Of a DNA stretch of 64,000 nucleotides, positions 7,586-15,248 are shown piece by piece. Position 1 is the first letter of the stretch, and every line of letters starts with the position of its first letter. A program made the translations under genes and the position numbers. Source of the stretch: Rhodococcus wratislaviensis (GTDB taxonomy: Bacteria > Actinomycetota > Actinomycetes > Mycobacteriales > Mycobacteriaceae); the NCBI RefSeq assembly GCF_900455735.1, contig NZ_UAUI01000011.1, forward strand, positions 62,001 to 126,000. Reading direction: 5' to 3'. The notes under the pieces are model-generated. The model was not told where the DNA came from, did not search any database, and was given only the letters and a program-made list of their open reading frames with translations.

Positions 7586-10500
7586 TCATGGTTGCCGGTC
7601 CTGCTCGACGACCCACGCTGCGATCTGCGCACGGGACGTGAAACCGAGTTTGGTGAGTAGGTGCTCCACGTGACCTTGCGCAGTGCGAGGCGATATCACC
7701 AATCGTGCGGCGATCGCCCTGTTGGTCAGGCCCTCGGCGGCGATCAGTTCGGCGACCTGCCGTTCACGTTTGGTCAGTTTCACCGACGAATCAGGCGACG
7801 CGTCCGGAAGCCGTTCGCCGAGGGCATAGGCAATGGCGGCGTCAAAGCCCAAGCGCCGCCCCTCTCGGCGCGCCGCCTCCACGGAGCTCTTGCCGAGCGT
7901 CCCATACGCCCTCTGCTCGGACTCCTCACGGGAAACAAGCAGATTGGGGAACCCCACCGTGGGGCTACCCACCGTGCGCCCGAGCTCCTCGGCGGCCGCC
8001 ATCAGGACGACCGCGCGTCGCGCGTCGTGCGCTTCGGCGGCGATCGAGCCCAGTGTCTCGAGGCACGCGACCGCGGTGCGCGGGGTGTTCACCCGCCGGG
8101 TCAACTGCAGTGACTGTTCGAGTAGCCGAACTGCCCGATCGGCATCACCGTGGCGCCACACCGCGTCACCCATCGCCCAGAGGGCGAACGACTGGTACAT
8201 CGATTCACCGTGCGCCTGAGTGATCGCGACGATCTGTTCGTAACAGTCACTCGCCCGCTTTGATTCGCCGAGTTGTTCGTAGGCCATCCCCAGCCGGTGC
8301 AGGACCCCGACGTGTGAAGCGTCCTCCCGCGTGCCGAAAACGGTGCCGGCGCTTTCCAGTCGCGCACATGCGCGAGTCGGATCACCCCTGAAAAGGGAGA
8401 GAAGGCCGTCCGCGTACTCGATGTATGCGTGGCTCACCGCGTCGGTAGTCTGCTCGGCCAACCCGCGGCCCTCCTTCACCAGTGCCGCCCCCGCAGGGAG
8501 GTCGCCCTGCAATTCGGCCAGGACGCTGCCGGCATACACCGCTTTGATCCGCTCCAGGGTCGGCTCCGCTGGCAGGTGTGCAAGGACGCGGCCCAGCCAG
8601 TATCGCCCCTCGCTGAGCAAGCTCCGGGAGAGCCAGAAGGGGAGCAAGTTCGCGGCGATGCGAAGTCCGATATTGGGGCTGTCGGACAGGCAGAACTCCA
8701 TCGCCTCCCGTAGATTCGCTTGTTCTCGCTCGAATCGTGCGATCCAGTCCAGTTGCCGGGAGCTGATCCACTCGGCCTCAGCCTGGGCGGTCAGTTGCTC
8801 ATACCAGTCCCGGTGCCGTCGACGCAGTTCGACATACTCCTCGGTGGCCTGGAGCTTCTCATGCCCGTACTCTCGCAGGGTCTCGAGCAGACGAAAGCAC
8901 ACGGCCGAGCCGGATTCCACCCGGATCGCGATCGATTTGTCCACCAGGGAGGCCACGACGTCAAGTGGATCCGACGATGCCAGGCCCATACCGCAGACCT
9001 GTTCCACCGCATCGAGTTCGAAGCTACCGGCGAACACGGACAGCCGAGACCACAACTGTTGCTCCTGCGGGGTGCACAGATCGTAGCTCCAATCGATACA
9101 CAGCCGAAGGGTCTGCTGACGAGAGGGTGCGCCTCGGCTGCCGCGGGTCAGTAGCGTGTAACGGTCGGTCAGCCGCTGAAGGATCTGCTCGGGCGACATC
9201 GCCCGCAACCGTGTCGCCGCCAGTTCGATCGGCAGCGGCAATCCGTCCAGTCGATGGCAGATCCCGGCCACCGCGACACCGTTGTCCTCGGTGAGCTCGA
9301 ATCCGGGCACAGCTGCGGCTGCGCGATCGGCGAACAAGGTCACCGCATCGTAGCTGGGCAGGCCCTGCAGGGAGGGCGGTCGGTCGGGGTCGGGGACAGT
9401 GAGCGGGGGCACCCGGAGAAGTGATTCCCCGCCGATACCGAGGGGCTCGCGGCTGGTAGCGAGGATTCGCAATCCCGGACACGTCCGCAGCAGCGTCTCG
9501 ACCAACCCCGCGACCCCGCCGAGGATGTGCTCGCAGTTGTCGAAGACCAGCAGCAGCTCGCGCGGCACCAGAAACTCCACCAGCACCTCGATCAACGGCC
9601 TGGCCGAGTGATCACCCAATCCGAGAGTTGCGGCGACCATGTCGACGAGCAACGACTCGTCACGCAGCTCGCCCAGCTCCACGAGCCACACTCCGTCGGC
9701 GTAATCGCGGTGCGTGATGGTCGCGACCTGCAACGCCAGACGCGTCTTCCCCACACCACCGATCCCGGTGAGCGTCACCAAACGGGACACCGACAACAGG
9801 TTCTTGAGTTCTGTCACCTCGTTCCGTCGGCCGACGAAACTGGTGAGTTCCAGGCGAATGTTCGTCTTGACGTCCCCGACGGTGCGCGCCATCGTCAGGC
9901 GCTGCACGACAGAGTCCGGCAGTTTCCGGGGCGCGGACCCCGTTTCGCCTCGCAGGGCCATCGCGTCGACCGCAGATCCCCGGTGGAGCTGGATCTCGCG
10001 GAGTTCGTCGCCGAATTGGACGGCGGACGGGCGCTTGTGCGGATTCGCCGACATCGCCCGCTCGATCACTTCCGCCACGTCGGCGGAGATTCCCCGCTCA
10101 CGTAAATTCGGTACCGGCTGTGTTGTGATCCTCAGGAACTGGGCAACCAGCTGTTCACCGCTGCGCCGTTCGAACGCGGCGTGGCCGGTGAGCGCGCAGA
10201 ACAGCGTCGCCCCGAGACCGTAAATATCCGAACTGGAGGTCGGCGGATCGCCCGCGATCACTTCGGGCGCGGTAAATGCCGGCGAGCCGGTCACGGTGCC
10301 GGTGGCCGTCTCGAATCCTCCGGAGATGTGGGCGATACCGAAGTCGGTCAGCGCGGGTTCGCCGTAGTCGGTGAGCAGGATGTTCGCCGGTTTCACGTCG
10401 CGGTGCAGGATGCCGAGCCGGTGCGCCGTCTCCACCGCGCCAGCCAGCTTTACTCCGAGCCGCAGCGCGTCGCCCAATGGCAGGGGACCGTGGTCTCGGA

Positions 10501-10843
10501 TCCGCACCTGCAAGGAGTCCTGCGGGTGAAAGGGCATGACGATGTAGGGGCGGCCGGTGGCGGTGGCACCGACTTGCAGGACAGGGACGATGTTCGGGTG
10601 ACCGGTCAACCTGCCCATCGCCTGCTGTTCCCGGAAGAACCGTGCCCGGTTCTCCGCTTCCACGTCGGCGGTGAGGACCTTCACCGCGACCGTTCGGTCC
10701 AGCTCAGTCTGGATACACCGGTAGACAACGCCGAAGCCACCGCGGCCGATTTCCTGGGCGTCCTCGAACCCGGCGGCTGCTAGCTCCGCTGTGACCGAAG
10801 CGCCAACCTCGCGCTGCGTCCGGTACGGATCGGCTTCAACCAT
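7586..10843 (-). CDS. Ser/Thr kinase - NB-ARC-type ATPase - LuxR regulator (paralog 1)
   Basis: A 1085-residue multidomain regulator. Residues 30-285 form a Hanks-type kinase: glycine loop IGRGGFGVVY (32-41), Lys55 in VAVKVL, HRDVKPANILL (147-157), DFG (167-169), APE (192-194). A linker leads to a STAND/NB-ARC ATPase beginning with SFVGRRNEV, with Walker A GIGGVGKT (360-367) and Walker B LLLVFDN (430-436). Then follow helical, TPR-like repeats, and the last 65 residues are a LuxR HTH (LTKRERQVAELIAAEGLTNR, SPRTAQGHVEHLL). All kinase catalytic residues are present. PknK of mycobacteria combines a kinase with a STAND region in a similar way. There is no transmembrane segment. Two close paralogs lie at 48.5 and 53.9 kb, and all three share the leader before the start codon. 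Inferred: a cytosolic sensor-transcription factor whose kinase may control its own DNA binding. Confidence 0.9.
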   Translation of the reverse strand: MVEADPYRTQREVGASVTAELAAAGFEDAQEIGRGGFGVVYRCIQTELDRTVAVKVLTADVEAENRARFFREQQAMGRLTGHPNIVPVLQVGATATGRPYIVMPFHPQDSLQVRIRDHGPLPLGDALRLGVKLAGAVETAHRLGILHRDVKPANILLTDYGEPALTDFGIAHISGGFETATGTVTGSPAFTAPEVIAGDPPTSSSDIYGLGATLFCALTGHAAFERRSGEQLVAQFLRITTQPVPNLRERGISADVAEVIERAMSANPHKRPSAVQFGDELREIQLHRGSAVDAMALRGETGSAPRKLPDSVVQRLTMARTVGDVKTNIRLELTSFVGRRNEVTELKNLLSVSRLVTLTGIGGVGKTRLALQVATITHRDYADGVWLVELGELRDESLLVDMVAATLGLGDHSARPLIEVLVEFLVPRELLLVFDNCEHILGGVAGLVETLLRTCPGLRILATSREPLGIGGESLLRVPPLTVPDPDRPPSLQGLPSYDAVTLFADRAAAAVPGFELTEDNGVAVAGICHRLDGLPLPIELAATRLRAMSPEQILQRLTDRYTLLTRGSRGAPSRQQTLRLCIDWSYDLCTPQEQQLWSRLSVFAGSFELDAVEQVCGMGLASSDPLDVVASLVDKSIAIRVESGSAVCFRLLETLREYGHEKLQATEEYVELRRRHRDWYEQLTAQAEAEWISSRQLDWIARFEREQANLREAMEFCLSDSPNIGLRIAANLLPFWLSRSLLSEGRYWLGRVLAHLPAEPTLERIKAVYAGSVLAELQGDLPAGAALVKEGRGLAEQTTDAVSHAYIEYADGLLSLFRGDPTRACARLESAGTVFGTREDASHVGVLHRLGMAYEQLGESKRASDCYEQIVAITQAHGESMYQSFALWAMGDAVWRHGDADRAVRLLEQSLQLTRRVNTPRTAVACLETLGSIAAEAHDARRAVVLMAAAEELGRTVGSPTVGFPNLLVSREESEQRAYGTLGKSSVEAARREGRRLGFDAAIAYALGERLPDASPDSSVKLTKRERQVAELIAAEGLTNRAIAARLVISPRTAQGHVEHLLTKLGFTSRAQIAAWVVEQDRQP

Positions 10844-10929
10844 CGGCTACGCCGATTCACCCGATCCGCGACACCCTTGACGATGCAGCACGGCGCTCAC
10901 CTCACGAAAACGTCCCACCAGGATATCGC
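10842..10929 (-). promoter_or_regulatory. conserved leader with start-codon hairpin, paralog 1
   Basis: Read on the minus strand, this leader starts with GCGATATCC (10929-10921), continues with a GAGGTGAGC block and a GGGTGAATC block, and ends in ATCGGCGTAGCCGAT (10856-10842), a 6-bp stem with a GTA triloop that overlaps the first bases of the start codon. The same arrangement, with the same distance of about 85 nt, precedes the two other paralogs. Confidence 0.6.
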
Positions 10930-10984
10930 TCCGAACACGCGAAATTGGACCGCAACGGTGTGCGAATCCGCAGATACCTTGCCA

Positions 10985-11140
10985 CCCACACTGACGAGTT
11001 CGTCCTAGTCGATCTCGTGTCAGTCCTGAACGCCTCCGCCATCGCGTTGTCATTACCGGTCCCTGCTCGGGTGTGAGACAAGGCCGGGCCGGGTGCTGCG
11101 TACTCGGGGAATGATCGACGAACGCCCCGCCGTCTGCCGG
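10985..11140 (-). mobile_element. possible IS3-family transposase remnant
   Basis: In one minus-strand frame GNDNAMAEAFRTDT (about 11017-11055) resembles the GNCYDNAMAES motif around the catalytic Glu of IS3-type transposases; in a neighbouring frame slightly upstream VDHSPSTQHPARP resembles HHSDRGSQY, the second Asp region. The order and spacing are right but the frame is broken and nothing else is preserved. Confidence 0.4.
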
Positions 11141-11289
11141 TCTAACCGTTTCGTCCGCCTGGTGTATGTCCGATCGCCGCAGCCTTGGCCACCGCGGTCG
11201 GTGACCAGCCTCGAGCGTGCGCGCACCTTGACCATGGACCAGCCAGGGCAGCGAGCTGGCTCGTCGTGATTTGCGTGCCCGCCGTTGCT

Positions 11290-11676
11290 GAGCGAGGTCC
11301 CGCAATACAGCGAACGACAATACGCGCGCCCGGGCGAAAGCATCTACTTCCGGCCACCCACCGCACCGAAGGCCCTGGTGCCCCGGGCACGGCTGCTCGA
11401 CGTCTTGCGGGCAGCGAGGCGGCGTCGGCTGGTGCACATCCATGCGCACGCTGGGTACGGCAAGTTCACCGTCGCGTCGAAAGTTCGAAGATGGGCACGG
11501 TCCTCGCTCTGGTCGCGAAACTGCCCGCATCGCTCGCACAGAACCGGGCCCGGCTCCAGATGTTCGTGGCATGGGCCAACGTCCTGCTGCACCGATTCGA
11601 GCCGATGCAGGCTGCCGTCATGCCCGAATGGCCGTCCATCCCAGCGTCCTTCATTGCTCAGACGTGCCCGTCCTAG
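11290..11676 (+). pseudogene. MalT/LuxR-type STAND ATPase, broken remnant
   Basis: The plus strand encodes FRPPTAPKALVPRARLLDVL and AHAGYGKFTVASK (about 11348-11482), the N-terminus of large MalT-type regulators, with the Walker A loop GYGKTT changed to GYGKFT. Homology resumes in another frame with LPASLAQNRARLQMFVAWAN (about 11520-11580), which in intact proteins lies hundreds of residues further on. So there is a large internal deletion and a frameshift. It sits beside kinase-LuxR paralog 1 but its N-terminus is of a different STAND subtype. Confidence 0.55.
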
Positions 11677-11680
11677 AACG

Positions 11681-12028
11681 AAGCGGACGGGTCTTCCGTG
11701 AGGCCGCGACGCGCGGACTTCATGCGTCAGAAGGACTCTGACCGCTCGCCATTTGCGGGATCAGCCGTCCGCTCACAGCCAGTGCGGTGGCTCTTGCAGA
11801 TCACCTTCGTTTCCTAATCCGGCTGCACCGCAACCGGTTCACCCCCGTCGACCGCGAGTATCAGGCCGGCGAGGAATTCGAGCGCACAACTCGAGTATCG
11901 GCGCAGGTCGCAGCGTATGTTCGCCCGTTGTGTCACAGTGGAACAACTGCGGCACCTGTGTTCCCTTCCATGATGAGTCCAAGCAAGTGGCGCATGCCAC
12001 ACCACGCGCGACCGAAGGAACATGTGCC
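11681..12028. other. intergenic region, no gene seen
   Basis: About 350 bp between the STAND remnant and the truncated monooxygenase. No coding bias or recognisable motif was found. GAAGGAAC precedes the ATG at 12029 and may be its ribosome binding site. Confidence 0.35.
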
Positions 12029-12607
12029 ATGAATGGAACCGCCCAGGAGCAGATCCACGAGCTCGACGCCCTCGTCGTCGGAGCCGGATTCGGCGGGATC
12101 TGCATGCTGTACAAGCTGCGCAACGAGTTAGGCCTCGACGCCGTCGCCATCGACAAGGTCGGCGGAGTCGGTGGAACCTGGTACTGGAACAAGTACCCCG
12201 GAGCGCTCTCGGACTCCGAGGGCTTCGTCTACCAGTACTCGTTCGACCGCGGCCTGTACGAGCAGACCCCGTGGAAGACGAAGTTCGTGACCCAGCCCGA
12301 GATCCTCGAATACCTCAACGGTGTCGTCGACCGGTACAGCCTGCGTGAGAGTATTCAGCTCGAAACCGGTATGACCGACGCCGAATTCGACGAGTCCTCG
12401 GGCACCTGGACCGTGCGGACCGACCGCGGAGTCACGTACCGGTGCCGGTTCCTGTTCACCGGCCTCGGCCTGCTGTCCACGACGAACATGCCCAGCTTCC
12501 CGGGCATCGAGACATTCGAGGGCCGCCTGGTGCATACCGGCGCGTGGCCCGAGGACCTGGACCTGACCGGCAAGCGGGTCGGTGTCATCGGTAACGGATC
12601 GACCGGC
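12029..12607 (+). pseudogene. Baeyer-Villiger-type flavin monooxygenase, 5' fragment
   Basis: The first 193 residues match FAD-dependent Baeyer-Villiger monooxygenases. The FAD Rossmann motif is VVGAGFGGICMLY (16-28); GGVGGTWYWNKYPGALSDSE follows; the family fingerprint F-x-G-x3-H-x3-W-P is intact as FEGRLVHTGAWP (163-174); and the NADPH motif begins as GVIGNGSTG (185-193). Homology then stops abruptly at 12607. Full-length enzymes have about 500-550 residues. The frame stays open to 13108, but that tail is the antisense of the CoA transferase gene. A deletion has joined the monooxygenase head to the 3' flank of the CoA transferase, so I call it a pseudogene. Confidence 0.75.
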
Positions 12608-12630
12608 GATATATCGGGAAAGGGAGGCAT

Positions 12631-13830
12631 CTACCCGACGGTCCCTCCGGTACGCAGTCCGGCGATCGCGGCGTCGGTGAGGCCGAGTTCGGCGAGCACG
12701 GCGTCGGTGTGCTGCCCCAGGGCTGGGACCGGTCCCATGGGCAGTTCGACGTCGGTGAACGTCATCGGTGGCAATACGGCCCGGACCTGGCCGGACTCGG
12801 TGTCGATCCGACGCCACCGGTCGCGCTCGGACAGCTGCGGGTGGTCGATGAGATCACGCATGTCGTTCAGCCGTGCGGCGGGCACCCCTGCTGCGGCGAG
12901 CCGTTTGTCGAGTTCTCCGGTGTCGAACCGGCGGGTGTGTTCGGCGACGACCGCGTCGGTCTCGGCTCGGTGCCTGACCCGGAGGATGTTGGTCGCGAAC
13001 TTCGGGTGCTCGGCGAGGTCGGGGCGGTCGAACACGTCGGTGACCAGGGCCCGCCAGCCGCGGTCGTTCTGCACGCCGATGAGTATCCGGCCATCGATGG
13101 TCGGATAGGCGTCGTAGGGCGAGATCGAGGCGTGGCTCAGTCCCATCCGTTGCACCTGCGTGTCCTGGTACATCTGCAAGTACATCGGGTGACCGAGCCA
13201 TTCGACGGTGGCATCGAACATCGACACATTCACAACGGCGCCGACGCCGGTCCGCTCGCGGCGGAACAGCGCCGCCTGCACGGCGGTCAGGGCATACATG
13301 CCGGCGGCGATATCCGAAGCGGGGACACCGGTCTTCGTGGCGGTCTCGGGGGTGCCGGTGATCGAGCACAGCCCGGTCTCGGCTTGGACGAGCATGTCGT
13401 AGGCTTTGCGGTCCTTCAGTGGCCCGTCGGTGCCGTAGCCGGTCATGTTGACCACGATCAGCTCGGGACGATCCCGGCGGAGTACCTCCGCGCCCAGACC
13501 GAGCCGGTCCATGGCGTCGGGTGCGAGGTTCTGGACGACGACGTCTGCCCGGCCGACGAGTTTGCGGATGACCGAGACGCCCTCGGCCGCTTTCAGGTCG
13601 ACGGTCACCGATTCCTTGCCGCGGTTGAGCCAGACGAAATGCGAGGCAATTCCGTGCACGGCGCTGTCGTAGTTGCGGGCGAAATCGCCCTCACCGATGC
13701 GTTCGACCTTGATGACACGGGCACCCAGATCGGCCAGGTGCCGGGTGGCGATCGGGGCGGCGACGGCCTGCTCGAAGCTGACGACGGTGATTCCGTCGAG
13801 GGGCAGTAGACCGGGTAGCTGGTTGCTCAT
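12631..13830 (-). CDS. family III CoA transferase (CaiB/BaiF type)
   Basis: A 399-residue enzyme that moves CoA between acyl-CoA and a free acid. It opens with LLPLDGITVVSFEQAVAAPIATRHLADLGARVIKVER, the usual N-terminal strand with the CoA-binding loop; the catalytic Asp is expected in KAYDMLVQAETGLCSITG, followed by SDIAAGMYALTAVQAAL. Length is typical. Its ATG overlaps the stop of the upstream acyl-CoA dehydrogenase gene as ATGA, so the two are one transcript on the minus strand. Divergent from them at 15249 lies a hydratase/3-hydroxyacyl-CoA dehydrogenase fusion. Together these would activate an acid by CoA exchange, desaturate, hydrate and oxidise it. The donor and acceptor are unknown. 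A truncated monooxygenase abuts its 3' end. Confidence 0.9.
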   Translation of the reverse strand: MSNQLPGLLPLDGITVVSFEQAVAAPIATRHLADLGARVIKVERIGEGDFARNYDSAVHGIASHFVWLNRGKESVTVDLKAAEGVSVIRKLVGRADVVVQNLAPDAMDRLGLGAEVLRRDRPELIVVNMTGYGTDGPLKDRKAYDMLVQAETGLCSITGTPETATKTGVPASDIAAGMYALTAVQAALFRRERTGVGAVVNVSMFDATVEWLGHPMYLQMYQDTQVQRMGLSHASISPYDAYPTIDGRILIGVQNDRGWRALVTDVFDRPDLAEHPKFATNILRVRHRAETDAVVAEHTRRFDTGELDKRLAAAGVPAARLNDMRDLIDHPQLSERDRWRRIDTESGQVRAVLPPMTFTDVELPMGPVPALGQHTDAVLAELGLTDAAIAGLRTGGTVG

Positions 13831-15029
13831 CGTTGCCCGCCTGCGGTGTTGCGGGCCTGCTTGACCAGCCCGCCGCCGATGATCAGGCGCTGGATCTCAC
13901 TGGTGCCCTCGTACAGGCAAAGTAGTCGGACGTCGCGGTAGATCCGCTCGACCGCGACCTCGCGCATGTACCCGCTGCCGCCGTGGATCTGCACCGCGAG
14001 GTCGGCGACCTTGCCGACCATCTCGGTGCAATACAGCTTCGCGATGGACGGGGCGAGGCGCCGGTCGGTGTCCTCGACCCAGGAGCGGGCGGCGTCACGC
14101 ACCAGGGCCCGCCCGGCCATGACGCCGGTCTGCTGGTCGGCGAGCATCGCCTGGACCAACTGGAAGTCCCCGATCGCGGTGCCGCCCTGGGTCGCGGTCG
14201 CCGCGTAGGCCACCGACTCGTCGAGCGCACGCTGCGCCTGCCCGACCGCCAGCGCCGCGACGTGCACCCGGCCGCGGGCCAGCGACGTCATCGCGGCGCG
14301 GTAGCCGACATCCTCACTGCCACCGACCAGCGCCGACGACGGCACCCGCACGCCGTCGAAGTGCACGGTCGCCGTGGTCGATCCGGCGTGCCCCATTTTG
14401 CGGTCCTTGCTCCCCACCTGGACGCCGGGGGTGTCGGACGGCACCAGGAACACGGCGATGCCGGGGCCGTCGCTGTCGGCGGACCGGGTACGGGCGAACA
14501 CGACGAACAGGTTCGCGATCAGGGCGTTGGTGATGAAGCGTTTCTCCCCGGTGATCAGCCAGTCGTCGCCGTCGCGTACCGCCTTCGTGCGCAGGCCGGC
14601 CGGGTTGGAGCCGGCGCCGGCCTCGGTGAGGGCGAACGAGGCAACGACCTCACCCGACGCAATACCCTCGAGCCAGGTCGTCTTCTGTTCCTCGGTGCCG
14701 TAGCTGACCAGTACCTGACCGGCGATGCCATTATTGGTCCCGAACATCGACCGCAGCGCGAGGGTGGTGTACCCCAACTCCATCGCGAGTTCGACGTCCT
14801 GCACCAGGTTCATGCCGAGGCCGCCCCACTGCTGGGGGATGGCGAACCCGAACAGGCCCATGTCCTTGGCCGCGGTCCGGATCTCGGCGGGGATCGCGTC
14901 CGTCTCGTCGATCTCTTGCTCACGCGGGACAACGACGTTGCGCACGAAAGTCCGGGTGTGGGCCAGGATGTCGCGGAAGTCGTCGTCGTCCAACTGCACT
15001 GTCGGATCACTGGTCACGGTGGCGGTCAC
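13827..15029 (-). CDS. acyl-CoA dehydrogenase
   Basis: A 400-residue flavoprotein that introduces the alpha,beta double bond into an acyl-CoA and passes electrons to ETF. N-terminal helical domain to about residue 125; FAD-contacting middle domain with SFALTEAGAGSNPAGLRTKA and GEKRFITNALIANLFVVFART; C-terminal helical domain with QIHGGSGYMREVAVERIYRDVR and the usual LYEGTSEIQRLII near the end, where FAD and substrate are bound. Length and layout are normal. The start at 15029 follows CAGGAGACAACC on the minus strand. It is co-transcribed with the CoA transferase and divergent from the FadB-like gene. Substrate chain type cannot be read, though short or branched acids are usual for CaiB-linked clusters. 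Confidence 0.92.
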   Translation of the reverse strand: MTATVTSDPTVQLDDDDFRDILAHTRTFVRNVVVPREQEIDETDAIPAEIRTAAKDMGLFGFAIPQQWGGLGMNLVQDVELAMELGYTTLALRSMFGTNNGIAGQVLVSYGTEEQKTTWLEGIASGEVVASFALTEAGAGSNPAGLRTKAVRDGDDWLITGEKRFITNALIANLFVVFARTRSADSDGPGIAVFLVPSDTPGVQVGSKDRKMGHAGSTTATVHFDGVRVPSSALVGGSEDVGYRAAMTSLARGRVHVAALAVGQAQRALDESVAYAATATQGGTAIGDFQLVQAMLADQQTGVMAGRALVRDAARSWVEDTDRRLAPSIAKLYCTEMVGKVADLAVQIHGGSGYMREVAVERIYRDVRLLCLYEGTSEIQRLIIGGGLVKQARNTAGGQR

Positions 15030-15248
15030 GGTTGTCTCCTGAAAATCGAACTGATCGTCAGCTCACGCGGCCGGCGAGCCTCGGTACGCCGGGTGCGGCG
15101 TGTGGTGGGTGCTTCCAGGATCGGTCAGCGAGGGGACATCCGGTTGTTCCAAATCGGAACACCAGGGCGCCGCGGAATCGGACACGACGGAGAGGCGATA
15201 TCGGAGAAGACCGCGACACCCGCAATCAGCATCCGAGGAAAAGGGTCC

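Noticed and set aside
10847..11572. 241-codon minus-strand frame upstream of kinase paralog 1
   Set aside because: Crosses the conserved leader and several unrelated remnants, and its product is very Arg- and Pro-rich; only the short IS3-like pieces in it are meaningful.
13983..15248. In-frame extension of the FadB-like gene upstream of 15249
   Set aside because: This part lies antisense to the acyl-CoA dehydrogenase gene and has no family match; the ATG at 15249 has a good ribosome binding site and begins the crotonase domain.
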